DNA of 64,000 nt from NCBI GenBank assembly GCA_030529365.1, contig JAUMXB010000001.1, positions 1-64,000 on the forward strand. The letters run 5' to 3'. Made by a program: the position numbers and the translations under genes. Positions 17,785 to 26,710 of the stretch are shown piece after piece. The notes below the pieces were generated by a model. The model was not told the DNA's origin. It did not search any database and saw nothing but the letters and a program-made list of their open reading frames with translations. Source of the DNA: Cardiobacteriaceae bacterium (lineage in GTDB: Bacteria; Pseudomonadota; Gammaproteobacteria; Cardiobacteriales; Cardiobacteriaceae). The first letter of the stretch is position 1; each line of letters starts with the position of its first letter.

Positions 17785-17808
17785 GAAAAAACCGCCAATA
17801 CGGCGGTT
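17785..17808 (-). terminator. Terminator downstream of tRNA-Leu
   Basis: AACCGCC and GGCGGTT flank a short loop, and the A-run at its left edge is a T-run on the minus strand. It lies ~37 bp beyond the tRNA 3' end, so it probably ends the tRNA transcript and separates it from integrase. Confidence 0.75.
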
Positions 17809-17844
17809 TGAAAATGAATTTTTGTTGTAATTCAGAGTTTTTTG

Positions 17845-17931
17845 TGGTGCCTAAGGAGAGACTCGAACTCTCACGATATCACTATCGGCGGATTTTGAAT
17901 CCGCTGCGTCTACCAATTCCGCCACTCAGGC
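17845..17931 (-). tRNA. tRNA-Leu(CAA)
   Basis: An 87-nt class II tRNA on the minus strand. The acceptor arms GCCTGAG and CTTAGGC pair (one G-U), A73 and CCA are encoded, the anticodon stem GCGGA/TCCGC holds the loop TTCAAAA with anticodon CAA, and the T arm contains GTTCGAGTC. The long variable arm and D-loop pattern GGCGGAATTGGTAGACGC mark it as leucine. It reads codon UUG. The 3' end faces the prophage integrase, so it is the likely integration site. Confidence 0.97.
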
Positions 17932-17945
17932 CGAGTGAGGCGGCC

Positions 17946-17973
17946 ATTATAGTTTTTTTCGAAGGCAGTGCAA
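17946..17973 (-). promoter_or_regulatory. Sigma-70 promoter of tRNA-Leu
   Basis: On the minus strand TTGCAC (-35, 17968-17973) and TATAAT (-10, 17946-17951) are 16 bp apart, with the -10 about 15 bp from the mature tRNA 5' end. Confidence 0.85.
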
Positions 17974-18133
17974 GCGAAAAAACGCAGGATCGGCAAAATG
18001 TTTGTAATGGTCTAAAGTAAAAGGCAAAGCAGGATATAAAAAAGCGTGCGTGCGGTTTTTTTCATGGCGTTGCGAAAAGGTGGATGCCCACCGGAATGCT
18101 CCGCCAAATACGTAAGCGGATAACGCGATGAAG

Positions 18134-18163
18134 CAAAAAAAGCGCTTGTTGTGGCAAGCGCTT
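18134..18163 (-). terminator. dcd terminator built from two AAGCGCTT
   Basis: On the minus strand AAGCGCTTG, a 6-nt loop and CAAGCGCTT form a 9-bp stem followed by a T-run. It lies ~20 bp after the dcd stop. The core octamer is the same as in the intergenic palindromes, but the spacing (16 bp) and the T-run make this an ordinary intrinsic terminator. Confidence 0.88.
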
Positions 18164-18185
18164 GGCAAGGCAGGTGTTCTGAAAA

Positions 18186-18755
18186 TCAGGTGCGCGGCAG
18201 GGTAACGCCGGTTTGCCCCTGATATTTGCCGCCGCGGTCGCGGTAGGAAGTGGCGCAGGGTTCGTCCGATTGCAAAAAGAGCATTTGCGCCACGCCTTCG
18301 TGGGCGTAGATTTTCGCGGGCAGGGGGGTGGTGTTGGAAAATTCCAGCGTCACATGGCCCTCCCATTCTGGCTCAAGCGGGGTGACGTTGACGATGATGC
18401 CGCAGCGCGCGTAGGTGGATTTGCCGAGGCATATGGTGAGCACGTCGCGCGGGATGCGGAAATATTCCACGGTGCGCGCGAGCGCGAAGCTGTTCGGCGG
18501 GATGATGCACACGTCGCTTTCGATATCGACAAAACTTTTGGAATCGAATGATTTGGGATCGACCACGGCGGAATTGATATTGGTGAACACTTTGAATTCC
18601 GGGGCGCAGCGCACGTCGTAGCCGTAGCTCGAGGTGCCGTAGGAGACGATTTTGTCGCCGCGTTCGTTGCGGCTGACCAGGCTTGGCTCGAAGGGCGTGA
18701 TCATGCCGTGTTCCTTGGCCATTTTGATAATCCAGCGGTCGTTTTTGATGCTCAT
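18186..18755 (-). CDS. dcd: dCTP deaminase
   Basis: From the ATG at 18755 (MSIKNDRWI) the protein has 189 residues, the standard length. Family hallmarks are [37 protein letters not shown] and the active-site [15 protein letters not shown]. It deaminates dCTP to dUTP, feeding dTMP synthesis. The longer open frame (to 18794) adds an unsupported N-terminus. It is monocistronic: intrinsic terminator downstream, tRNA-Leu beyond, and valS divergent on the other side. Confidence 0.95.
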   Translation of the reverse strand: MSIKNDRWIIKMAKEHGMITPFEPSLVSRNERGDKIVSYGTSSYGYDVRCAPEFKVFTNINSAVVDPKSFDSKSFVDIESDVCIIPPNSFALARTVEYFRIPRDVLTICLGKSTYARCGIIVNVTPLEPEWEGHVTLEFSNTTPLPAKIYAHEGVAQMLFLQSDEPCATSYRDRGGKYQGQTGVTLPRT

Positions 18756-18840
18756 GGGGATCCTTGCAAGATGGGTGGCGCGATTGTAGAGCAATGCGAA
18801 AAATTGCGCCAGAAATCATTGATATTCATTTTATGCACGC

Positions 18841-18875
18841 TTTTTCTCACAAGAAGCGCTTCTTGATGGTAAAAA
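18841..18875. repeat. AAGCGCTT palindrome, single unit
   Basis: The core is at 18854-18861 with left arm TTTTTCTCA and right arm TGGTAAAAAG. An AT-rich tail follows on the right. It lies in the dcd-valS divergent intergenic region. Confidence 0.75.
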
Positions 18876-19008
18876 GTCATTATTTTTATTATTTTTATAA
18901 GTAATTATAGGTGGATAAGGCATGTTTGCCTGCCGGTCGCCATTGTGGCAAGTCGGCAGATGCGGCGGTAAAATGCCGCACTTTTGCGATTTTCCGAGGA
19001 AAGCATCC

Positions 19009-21819
19009 ATGCGCAGTGACGAATCCATGGCCACCCGTTACCAACCCGCCGATATCGAAAACAAATGGTACCAGCAATGGGAAGCGGACGGCCATTTTGC
19101 CCCGGCGGGCGAGGGTGAACCGTATGCCATCATGATTCCGCCGCCGAACGTTACCGGCACGCTGCACATTGGTCACGCTTTCCAGCAAACGCTGATGGAT
19201 GCGCTCATTCGCTACCAGCGCATGAACGGCAAGCGCACCCTGTGGCAACCGGGCACGGATCATGCCGGCATTGCCACGCAAATGGTGGTGGAACGGCAGC
19301 TGAACGCCAAGGGGCAGACGCGCCATGATCTCGGGCGCGACGCTTTTGTGGAAAAAGTCTGGCAATGGAAGGCGCAGTCCGGCGGGCAAATCATGCAGCA
19401 ATCGCGGCGTTTGGGCGCATCGCTCGACTGGTCGCGCGAGCGCTTCACCATGGATGAGAATCTTTCGCGCGCAGTGCGCACGCTTTTTGTGAAGCTTTAC
19501 GATGATGGCCTGATTTATCGCGGCAAGCGTCTCGTCAACTGGGATCCGGTGTTGAAAACGGCGATTTCCGATCTGGAAGTGGAGAACCGCGAGGAGCAGG
19601 GCAAGATGTACCACGTGCGCTATCCCTTTGCGGCCGGGCAGGAGCTGGATGGCGAGTACATGCAAATCGCCACCACGCGCCCGGAAACCATTTTTGCCGA
19701 CGTCGCCCTTGCCGTGCATCCCGATGACGAGCGCTATCAGGCATTTGTCGGCAAAAAAGTCGTGGTGCCGCTGACTGGCCGTGAAATTCCCGTGATTGCC
19801 GATGATTATGTGGAAATGGATTTCGGCACCGGCTGCCTGAAAATCACGCCGGCGCACGATTTCAACGACTATGCCGTCGGCCAGCGTCATGACCTGCCGC
19901 TCATCAATATTCTGACGGCCGATGCGCATCTGAATGACGAAGTGCCGGAAAAGTACCGCGGCATGGAGCGTTTTGCCGCGCGTGATGCCTTTGTCGCCGA
20001 TTTGCAGACGCATGAATTTCTGGTAAAAACCGAGCCGCACGCCTTGAAGCGTCCTTACGGCGACCGCAGCGGCGTAGTGATTGAACCTTATCTGACCGAT
20101 CAATGGTTTGTGGATTTGTCGAGCGCCAATGGCATGGCAAAGCTCACCCAGCCGGCGATCGATGCCGTGCGCGACGGGCGTATCCGTTTCGTGCCGAAAA
20201 ACAACGAAAACACCTATTTCGCATGGATGGAAAACCTTCAGGACTGGTGCATTTCGCGCCAGCTCTGGTGGGGGCACCGCATCCCCGCATGGTATGACGC
20301 CGACGGCAATATCTATGTTGCGGAAAATGAAGCCGAAGTGCGCCGGAAATATCAGCTCGCCGACGATTTTGCGCTCATGCAGGACGAAGACGTGCTCGAT
20401 ACCTGGTTTTCCTCGGCGCTGTGGCCCTTTGCGACGCAGGGCTGGCCGGAAAATACCGCCGATCTGCAAACCTTCTATCCCGGCAACGTACTGGTGACCG
20501 GCTTCGACATCATCTTCTTCTGGGTCGCGCGCATGGTGCTCTTCGGTATGTACTGCATGGACGGCAAAGTGCCTTTCCATGAAGTCTATATTACTGGCCT
20601 GGTGCGCGATGGCGAAGGGCAGAAAATGTCGAAATCCAAGGGTAACGTCATGGATCCTTTGGATATTATCGACGGCATTGATCTGGAAAGCCTGGTCGCG
20701 AAGCGCACTTCCGGCATGATGCAGCCCCAGCTTGCCGAAAAAATTGCCGCGCAAACGCGCAAGGAATTTCCCGACGGCATTCCTGCCTACGGCACCGACG
20801 CCCTGCGTTTCAGCTTTGCCACGCTGGCGACCAGTGGCCGTGATATTGCCTTTGATCTGCAACGCGTGGAAGGCAACCGCAATTTCTGCAACAAGCTGTG
20901 GAATGCCGCGCGCTTCGTGCTCATGCAATGCGAAGGCAAAGACGTGCAGCCCGCGAAGTTTGCCGAAAAATCCGCCGCCGAGCGCTGGATTTACGGCGAG
21001 CTTGACCGCGCCATTGCCGCCGTGCATGAAGCCTTCAAAACCTACCGCTTTGATTTCGCGGCGCAGGCGGTTTATGAATTTGTGTGGAACCAGTATTGCG
21101 ACTGGTTCCTCGAACTCGTCAAACCCGTGCTGTCCAAAAACAACGCTGATGAAGCAGAAAAAGCGCAGGTGCGCCATACCCTGCTTGATGTGCTTGAGCA
21201 AACCCTGCGCCTGATTCATCCCCTCATGCCCTTTATCAGCGAGGAAATCTGGCAGCAGGTCGCGCCCATGCTCGGCAAGGCGGGCGATACCATCATGGTG
21301 CAAGCCTTCCCTGTTGCCAAAAACGGCGAAGATGCCAAGGCTGCGCGCGACATCGCCTGGCTGCAAGAAGCGCTTCTGGGCATCCGCAAAATCCGCGCCG
21401 ACATGAACATCGCGCCGGGCAAACCCTTGCCACTGGTCATCGTCAATCTGGATGAACAGGGGCAGCAAACTCTGGCGGATCAGGAGCGTTGCCTGCTCTC
21501 GCTCGGTCGCCTGGAAAACATCCGCGTGCTTGACGCCAATGCTGCCGAACCGGAAGCCGCGGCCTTTATGCTTGGCAACGCGAAAATGATGATTCCGCTA
21601 GCCGGGCTTATCGACAAGGACGCCGAACTCGCGCGCCTTGCCAAGGAAATGGAGAAGCTTGCGAAAAACATCGCCCGCCTTTCCGGCCAGCTCGGCAACG
21701 AACGCTTCGTCGCCAATGCCCCTGCCGAACTCGTCGCGCAAACCCGCGCCTTGCTTGCCAAAGACGAGGAAACGCTTGCCGCCCTGCAAGCGCAGCAGGA
21801 AAAAATTGCCGCCATGTGA
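19009..21819 (+). CDS. valS: Valyl-tRNA synthetase
   Basis: Start chosen at 19009 because GAGGA lies 8 bp upstream; the open frame before it (to 18922) has no homology. The 936-residue enzyme has the class I signatures HIGH at residues 53-56 ([10 protein letters not shown]) and KMSKS at 539-543 ([14 protein letters not shown]), an editing domain between them, an anticodon-binding domain and the C-terminal coiled-coil arm ([15 protein letters not shown]). It charges tRNA-Val and edits misactivated threonine. It stands alone; an AAGCGCTT dimer follows its stop codon. The 857-residue open frame on the opposite strand is a shadow. Confidence 0.97.
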   Translation: MRSDESMATRYQPADIENKWYQQWEADGHFAPAGEGEPYAIMIPPPNVTGTLHIGHAFQQTLMDALIRYQRMNGKRTLWQPGTDHAGIATQMVVERQLNAKGQTRHDLGRDAFVEKVWQWKAQSGGQIMQQSRRLGASLDWSRERFTMDENLSRAVRTLFVKLYDDGLIYRGKRLVNWDPVLKTAISDLEVENREEQGKMYHVRYPFAAGQELDGEYMQIATTRPETIFADVALAVHPDDERYQAFVGKKVVVPLTGREIPVIADDYVEMDFGTGCLKITPAHDFNDYAVGQRHDLPLINILTADAHLNDEVPEKYRGMERFAARDAFVADLQTHEFLVKTEPHALKRPYGDRSGVVIEPYLTDQWFVDLSSANGMAKLTQPAIDAVRDGRIRFVPKNNENTYFAWMENLQDWCISRQLWWGHRIPAWYDADGNIYVAENEAEVRRKYQLADDFALMQDEDVLDTWFSSALWPFATQGWPENTADLQTFYPGNVLVTGFDIIFFWVARMVLFGMYCMDGKVPFHEVYITGLVRDGEGQKMSKSKGNVMDPLDIIDGIDLESLVAKRTSGMMQPQLAEKIAAQTRKEFPDGIPAYGTDALRFSFATLATSGRDIAFDLQRVEGNRNFCNKLWNAARFVLMQCEGKDVQPAKFAEKSAAERWIYGELDRAIAAVHEAFKTYRFDFAAQAVYEFVWNQYCDWFLELVKPVLSKNNADEAEKAQVRHTLLDVLEQTLRLIHPLMPFISEEIWQQVAPMLGKAGDTIMVQAFPVAKNGEDAKAARDIAWLQEALLGIRKIRADMNIAPGKPLPLVIVNLDEQGQQTLADQERCLLSLGRLENIRVLDANAAEPEAAAFMLGNAKMMIPLAGLIDKDAELARLAKEMEKLAKNIARLSGQLGNERFVANAPAELVAQTRALLAKDEETLAALQAQQEKIAAM

Positions 21820-22145
21820 GAGGGTGAGTAGTTTCTCATCATTAAGCGCTTGTCATGAGAAATTTTCTCACGATAAGCGCTTTAGTATGGTAAAAAATTA
21901 CTATTTTTAATAGTTTTATGAAAAATATGGCATGAATACCTGATGGTATGAAAGCATCACGGCAGTCATCCATTCATACGGGGATTTCGGCTCATAAACA
22001 ATTTTCTGCGCCAAAATGGAGCAATGTCCGTATCCTGAGCAATGCCGTGCGCAAAAGGCGGCGCGGGCAAGTTTTCGCTGGGATTTTGCCGGCAAATACC
22101 CGACAATAACCGCATCAGTCCTCGCGGATGGAGTCTGTCGTCATC
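21820..22145. other. Intergenic region valS to PaaK-like gene
   Basis: About 325 bp. It contains the AAGCGCTT dimer at 21832-21897 and an AT-rich tail; the remaining sequence (21920-22145) shows no gene, no clear terminator and no promoter that I would defend. Confidence 0.6.
21832..21897. repeat. AAGCGCTT palindrome, dimer
   Basis: Cores at 21844-21851 and 21875-21882, 31 bp apart, joined by TGAGAAATTTTCTCA. The right outer arm is ATGGTAAAAAA and is followed by an ACTATTTTT tail. It lies just after the valS stop codon. Confidence 0.9.
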
Positions 22146-23405
22146 ATGCCGAACATCGAAATCGTTCAATTGCTTGCCGCGCGCGAGGCGCAGGTGCGCC
22201 TGCAATTTCGTACCCGTGAAGGACTGGAAAGGCATCAGCACCGGCAAATGCTGCGTCTGGTGAAGCAGGTGCTGCCGCAAAGCCCGTATTACAACTTGCT
22301 GCTCTCCAGACCGCTTGCGGAATGGCCGGTGATGAATGCGCGTTTGCTGGGCGAATATTTCGACATCATCAATACTCTGGGACTGAAAAAGGCGGAAGTG
22401 GCAGATCTGCTCGCCACGCAGGAAGGGCAGGTGTTGCCCGGGATTGGCAGTTGCTGTCCGCTGCTCTCACGCCATGGCAATACCCTGTTTTTGTTGAATA
22501 CGGAAGAACGTCTGTGCCGCCTTGGCACCTTGCTTGCCGGGCTCGGCAACGATGCGCGCAATATCGCCTACTTTTTCCATGCCGACTATTTGCTGGGCGG
22601 CGATATCCGCCATGAGGATTTGCGCATCGAATCCTATGACCTCTCGCATTCCTATGCCTCGCTGCGCGAGCGCCTGCTGCTCCAGCAGCCGGATACCGTG
22701 ATTGCGCCCTGTGCGCTGCTGCTCCGCCTGCATGATGACATCCGCGACGGCACGCTTCAGATCGGCCTGCCGAACGTGTACAACTGCGGCGAAGTGCTGA
22801 CCCAGCGCGACCGCCTGAAGCTGCGCACACTTTTCCCCTGCGTGGGCGATATCTATCTCACGGCGGAAGCCTTTGTCGGCATGACATGCGGCCACGGCCG
22901 CCTGCATCTGAATGAAACCAACCTGCTGGTGCAATATGAAAATCTTGAGGGCAACCGCTGCCTGCCGCTGATTACCGATTTGCACGCGCAAAGCCTGCCG
23001 CTGGTGCAATACCGCCTGAATGACGTATTGGTACTCGACCCTCTGCCTTGCCCGTGCGGCTGCGTGCATCAGGTTGTTCGCCATGTGGAAGGCAGCCTAC
23101 AAGACGTCTTGCTGCTCCCGGGCGCGAGCCGCAGAAGCGTGCGCATCTATCCCGAGGTTTGCCACGGTATCTTGCTGCGCAACCTGCCGAAGGATTGTGA
23201 TTACCAGCTGGTGCAGCAAGGCGCCTGCCAAATTGAATTGCGCGCGGCAGCCGAGGAAGAAGCACTGCATCATGCGCGCCATGCCTTGCTGCTCGCCTGG
23301 CGACAGGCGGGAGTGGATACGGCAAGACTCGCTTTCCATGCTCGTCAGACCTGGGGCGAACATGATCTCGGGCAGAAACGCCGCCAGGTGATGCGCGTCG
23401 CCTGA
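22146..23405 (+). CDS. PaaK-like adenylate-forming (ANL) protein with altered P-loop
   Basis: The probable start is the ATG at 22146 (MPNIEIVQLL), giving 419 residues; an ATG six codons upstream is possible. Overall pattern and the C-terminal PCPCGCVHQVVRHVEGSLQDV segment match F390-synthetase/phenylacetate-CoA ligase (PaaK/COG1541) proteins, which adenylate a carboxylic acid before CoA transfer. The region where the family has a Ser/Thr/Gly-rich P-loop reads IGSCCPLLSRHGNTLFLL, so the AMP-binding loop is not recognisable; later NCGEVLTQRDR and YLTAEAF are retained. No neighbouring pathway genes help, so the substrate is unknown. It may be a non-canonical or inactive member. Confidence 0.7.
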   Translation: MPNIEIVQLLAAREAQVRLQFRTREGLERHQHRQMLRLVKQVLPQSPYYNLLLSRPLAEWPVMNARLLGEYFDIINTLGLKKAEVADLLATQEGQVLPGIGSCCPLLSRHGNTLFLLNTEERLCRLGTLLAGLGNDARNIAYFFHADYLLGGDIRHEDLRIESYDLSHSYASLRERLLLQQPDTVIAPCALLLRLHDDIRDGTLQIGLPNVYNCGEVLTQRDRLKLRTLFPCVGDIYLTAEAFVGMTCGHGRLHLNETNLLVQYENLEGNRCLPLITDLHAQSLPLVQYRLNDVLVLDPLPCPCGCVHQVVRHVEGSLQDVLLLPGASRRSVRIYPEVCHGILLRNLPKDCDYQLVQQGACQIELRAAAEEEALHHARHALLLAWRQAGVDTARLAFHARQTWGEHDLGQKRRQVMRVA

Positions 23406-23818
23406 GTTCCTTGTCGCACACGCTTGCGACCATCTGCACGCCATGTTCCCCGCAATGGCCTCTATGCCCATATTGCCTCCGCCACTGCCTTTTATGAAAT
23501 CAATGTGGGATTACGCGCAGCTGATAACAGAGGGCAATCGCAAAAAAGCAAAATTTTCTATACATTCCTCAAAATTCTTTTTTCTATGATAAGCTGGATA
23601 ACGACAATATCGCCAACGTCGGCATCCATATTACGGCGTGGACTGGCCGAATCCAGAAAAGTAATCGAGGCGAACAAGAGTTTCTTCAAAGTCATTACCT
23701 TGCCTTATCAACTTTCGGATACGGAATCTGCTAAATGGCATTAAGGCAAACTCGAAGAAAGCCATACTTTTAAAATCCCGGTCATGATAAGCGGAGAGTT
23801 GAGAACGGGTTATGTGCT

Positions 23819-24015
23819 GTAGTAAGGACGTAGCCTGCTACGCTCTGAAACCGGCATCTGCACGGACGTTACAGGCAACGTCCCTATATCACCACATCGT
23901 GAACCTTGACACGACAAACAACCATTCTGTGTTGAGGTTCGGCTGCGCCTCACCATCAACCTGCAAAGGCGCGCACGGGTCGGGCGCTTTATGCCCGATA
24001 TTGAAAACCGACCTA
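23819..24015. repeat. Cluster of GTAG-type REP-like hairpins
   Basis: Left part: GTAG at 23819 followed by the hairpin CGTAGCCTGCTACG (23829-23842) and GGACGTT/AACGTCC arms (23864-23883). Right part: GGGCGCTTTATGCCC (23982-23996) ending in CCGACCTAC, which is GTAGGTCGG on the minus strand. Heads point outward, as in paired REP (BIME) elements, but the copies are degenerate. Confidence 0.6.
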
Positions 24016-24053
24016 CTGGCCGATTATTTTGGCGATTTCTGCGATATGATAAA

Positions 24054-24119
24054 TTTTCTCATCATTAAGCGCTTATTGTGAGATTTTTTGCACAATAAGC
24101 GCTTAATGGTGATAAAAAA
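24054..24119. repeat. AAGCGCTT palindrome, dimer
   Basis: Cores at 24067-24074 and 24097-24104 (30 bp apart). The left arm is TTTTCTCATCATT, the middle TGTGAGATTTTTTGCACA, the right arm TGGTGATAAAAAA, followed by an AT-rich tail toward the tenA stop. Confidence 0.88.
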
Positions 24120-24181
24120 TATCTATTTTCTGATATTATTAAAATTATTTGTGGGCGATATCTCTGCCGCCGCCGCGCGGC

Positions 24182-24856
24182 TTATGACTTTTCTGTGGAA
24201 GGAGTAGCTGCTTGATCTGCGGCATCCAGCCCCATTTGCCAGAAGGCGATTTCCATGTCGGTGGCGGTATTGAAGATTTGCTGCTGGCGGGCGTCAGGCT
24301 CCGGGCAGAGGCGGCGCAGGAATTCGGCTTCGGCTTGCGCGGCAGCCTGGTATTCCGCGCTGGCGTACATTTCTATCCATTCGCGGTAGGGGTTGTCGGC
24401 AAGGGGAATGGCCGGGTTTTCCGCGAGATGGCGGCCAATGTCGGCATAACCGATGATGCAGGGGACGAGGGCGATGTGCAGGTCGGCGAGGGTGCCGCGA
24501 TGGCCGCAGTCGAGCACGTAGCGGGTGTAGGCGACGGTGGCCGGATGTTCGGGCAGGGTGTGCAGGCTGTCCGCGGCGATGCCCCAGCGCGTGCAGTAAT
24601 CGATGTGGAGGGCGATTTCCGTATCGAGCATGGCATTGATGCCGGCCTGCGCGGCGCGCATGTCTTCGAGGCTGTGGCTTTTGTAGAGAGCGAGCGCCCA
24701 GGCGCGGGTGAAGTGGAGGAGGAAGAGGTAATCCTGTTGCAGGTACTGGCGGAAGGCGGCTTGCGGCAGGGTGCCATCGCCAAGGCGGCGCACGAATTCA
24801 TGGTGGGTGTAGGCCGGATATTGCGGACAATGGCGGACCAGGGTGGCGTAGGTCAT
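24182..24856 (-). CDS. tenA: TenA-family aminopyrimidine aminohydrolase
   Basis: A 224-residue, all-helical TenA/thiaminase II protein. Expected active-site residues are in place: Asp42 and Tyr43 (QQDYLFLLHF), Cys133 and Tyr137 (LVPCIIGYADIG), Tyr164 and Glu202 (DMEIAFW). It salvages aminopyrimidine from degraded thiamine for re-synthesis. The Cys makes it a TenA_C-type enzyme. Upstream on the same strand, separated by one AAGCGCTT dimer, lies a second TenA-like gene that lacks the Cys. No other thiamine gene is nearby. The ribosome site is not strong. Confidence 0.9.
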   Translation of the reverse strand: MTYATLVRHCPQYPAYTHHEFVRRLGDGTLPQAAFRQYLQQDYLFLLHFTRAWALALYKSHSLEDMRAAQAGINAMLDTEIALHIDYCTRWGIAADSLHTLPEHPATVAYTRYVLDCGHRGTLADLHIALVPCIIGYADIGRHLAENPAIPLADNPYREWIEMYASAEYQAAAQAEAEFLRRLCPEPDARQQQIFNTATDMEIAFWQMGLDAADQAATPSTEKS

Positions 24857-24889
24857 GGTTTTCCTTTTTTTTTTGCAAAAAATGATGAT

Positions 24890-24957
24890 TTTTTACCATT
24901 ATCAAGCGCTTCCCGTGAGAAATTTTATCACGACAAGCGCTTGATGGTGAGAAATTT
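24890..24957. repeat. AAGCGCTT palindrome, dimer
   Basis: Cores at 24904-24911 and 24935-24942 (31 bp apart). Left outer arm TTTTTTACCATTAT; middle GTGAGAAATTTTATCAC; right arm TGGTGAGAAATTTT. It lies between the two tenA-like genes, ~35 bp from the tenA start. Confidence 0.9.
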
Positions 24958-24977
24958 TCTCATGCGGCATTTGCTGT

Positions 24978-25703
24978 TCAGTCGAACAGCGGTTGCAGGT
25001 ACTGGGGGCTTCTTGCGCGCAGGCGCCGGTGCTGGCAGGCGGCTTCAAAGCACTGGTAGCGCAGGTTGCAGAGGCGGCTGAAGCGGGCAGCGAGCGCGTT
25101 TTGCAGGGTGGGGTGCAGGGTGGCGAAGGCGTCGGTTTCATGACGCAGCCAGTCCACGTAGTGATCAAACGCCGGGGTGTCGTGCAGGTTGATCCATTCC
25201 TGATAATAGAATTCGGGCGGGAGCTTGCCGCGTTGGCGCTGCGCCCAGCCCTGATCGCTCCACGCCATGACCAGCAGGGCGGTGATGGCCTGGGGATAGC
25301 CGGTGTTGGCGGCATCTTGCAGGGCAATATCGAGTGCCTGGGTGGACGGGGCAAGTACGGGATGGCGGTAGAGGCGCTCCGGCACGCCAAGGGCAGCAAA
25401 ACTGCGCGCGAAGTAGGTGTTGTCTTCGCTGGTGAGCGCGAGGAGGAACTGGCTCAGCATGCGCTTTTGCGCCATTTCCGGGGCATGGATGAGGGCGCTG
25501 GCCACAAGGCGGATGCGGGTGTGGAGAAGGGCGTGATCCTGGATGAGGTAGCGGGCGAAGACGTCTTCATCCAGCGTGCCTTCGCCGAGTTCGTCGAAAA
25601 AACGGTGCCGGACGATTTGCTGCCAGTAATGCTCGGCGAAGGTATGCAGTTGTTCGCTGAAGGGAAGCTTGCGGAAACGCTGGCGATGTTCCTGGAAAGT
25701 CAT
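24978..25703 (-). CDS. TenA-like protein lacking the catalytic cysteine
   Basis: From the ATG at 25703 (MTFQEHRQRFRKL) the protein has 241 residues; the 40 codons before it in the open frame have no family support. The fold pattern is TenA-like: YLIQDHALLHTRIR matches the Asp-containing helix (Asp56), and YYQEWINLHDTPAFDHYVDW matches the late Tyr/Glu helix. The position of the catalytic Cys reads AITALLVMAWSD, without Cys, and no Glu replaces it. It may be a TenA_E-type or a divergent protein with another substrate. It is adjacent to a canonical tenA on the same strand. Confidence 0.8.
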   Translation of the reverse strand: MTFQEHRQRFRKLPFSEQLHTFAEHYWQQIVRHRFFDELGEGTLDEDVFARYLIQDHALLHTRIRLVASALIHAPEMAQKRMLSQFLLALTSEDNTYFARSFAALGVPERLYRHPVLAPSTQALDIALQDAANTGYPQAITALLVMAWSDQGWAQRQRGKLPPEFYYQEWINLHDTPAFDHYVDWLRHETDAFATLHPTLQNALAARFSRLCNLRYQCFEAACQHRRLRARSPQYLQPLFD

Positions 25704-25879
25704 GGCATCGTTTTCATCAACAGGGATGGTGCGCCGTTTTACCACGTTTGCGCTTTTTTTGCGATATGTTTGCGCAAATAGCCGGCATATTTGCAGGTTT
25801 TTCGCCGGCATGAGCAAAGTCATTCCTTCCTGCTGGCCGTCATGTTATGGTTGCGCGCCATTTTCCTTTCAGGTTTGCC

Positions 25880-26710
25880 ATGAATGCCATTCTTACCATT
25901 GCCCGCAAAGAGTTCAAAGACGGTTTGCGCAACCGCTGGGTGATTGCGATCACGGTCTTGCTTGCCGTTTTTGCGCTGTCGCTGTCGTTGCTGGGCAGCG
26001 CGCCCACCGGGGCAACCAAGGCCAATCCGGTGGAGGTCACGGTGGTAAGCCTTGCCAGCCTGAGCATTTTCCTGCTGCCGCTGATTGCGCTGCTGCTGTC
26101 TTACGATGCGATTGTCGGTGATGTGGAACGCGGCACGATGGCGCTGCTGCTTTCCTATCCGCTTGCCCGCTGGCAGGTGGTGCTGGGCAAGTATCTGGGA
26201 CAGTTGCTGATTCTTGCAGTGGCAACGGTTGTCGGCTACGGCATTGCCGCACTCGGCATGGCGCTCTGGCAAAAGGGCATCGGCTGGCAATGGGCGGTAT
26301 GGCAGCCTTATGTGCGCTTTATCGGCAGCAGCGTGCTGCTCGGCGCGGCGTTTCTCGCCATGGGTTATCTGCTGAGCGCGCTGGTACGCGAACGCGCCAC
26401 GGCGGCCGGGCTTTCCATCGGCGTGTGGCTGCTGTTCGTGCTGATTTACGATTTGCTGCTGCTCGGCATTCTCGTGGCCGACAAGGGCCAGCATGTGAGC
26501 GCGCAGATGCTCGATATCGCGCTGCTGGTCAGCCCGGCCGATGCCTATCGCATTTTGAATCTTTCCGGTGGCAGTGCCACGCTTTCCGGCATGCTGGGCA
26601 TGGCCGGGCAGAGCGCGCTGCAACCGTTTGCACTGCTGGCGTCGCTCGCGATCTGGACGGCAGCGCCCCTGATGCTGGCCATTTTCTTGTTCCAACGGAG
26701 AAACCTGTGA
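25880..26710 (+). CDS. nosY: ABC-2 type permease, NosY family
   Basis: Start at the ATG at 25880 (MNAILTIARKEFKDGLRNRW), giving 276 residues. The first segment ARKEFKDGLRNRWVIA and a middle DVERGTMALLLSYPLARW are the NosY signature; six hydrophobic helices are visible (~20-40, ~60-80, ~105-135, ~145-170, ~180-200, ~245-270). In denitrifiers NosY partners the ATPase NosF and periplasmic NosD for nitrous oxide reductase maturation. Here only nosL follows (GTGA overlap); no nosF, nosD or nosZ is next to it. Upstream is tenA-like on the other strand. Confidence 0.85.
   Translation: MNAILTIARKEFKDGLRNRWVIAITVLLAVFALSLSLLGSAPTGATKANPVEVTVVSLASLSIFLLPLIALLLSYDAIVGDVERGTMALLLSYPLARWQVVLGKYLGQLLILAVATVVGYGIAALGMALWQKGIGWQWAVWQPYVRFIGSSVLLGAAFLAMGYLLSALVRERATAAGLSIGVWLLFVLIYDLLLLGILVADKGQHVSAQMLDIALLVSPADAYRILNLSGGSATLSGMLGMAGQSALQPFALLASLAIWTAAPLMLAIFLFQRRNL

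Larger units (their letters stand above)
2620..17844. mobile_element. Incomplete podovirus-like prophage next to tRNA-Leu
   Basis: This run of phage genes starts abruptly inside an internal virion protein gene at ~2.62 kb and ends with an integrase next to the 3' end of tRNA-Leu(CAA). It holds internal virion proteins, a T7-type tail fibre gene, a fibre-associated gene, an amidase and the integrase, plus a HigBA module. No terminase, portal, capsid, holin, repressor or replication gene is present, so the left part is lost or lies elsewhere. I saw no second copy of the tRNA 3' end to the left, so the left attachment site is not in this window. The AAGCGCTT repeats common in the flanking chromosome are absent here. 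Confidence 0.85.
23406..24181. other. Intergenic region with degenerate frame and repeats
   Basis: About 775 bp without a supported gene. A short frame around 23580-23740 reads NVGIHITAWTGRIQ and EQEFLQSHYLALS before a stop but has no start and no family I recognise; it may be a gene remnant. From ~23819 to 24015 there are several GTAG-headed hairpins, and 24054-24119 is an AAGCGCTT dimer. Confidence 0.6.

Noticed and set aside
18895..21468. An 857-codon open frame on the minus strand
   Set aside because: It lies wholly opposite valS, which has all class I motifs; high GC codon bias produces long antisense frames.
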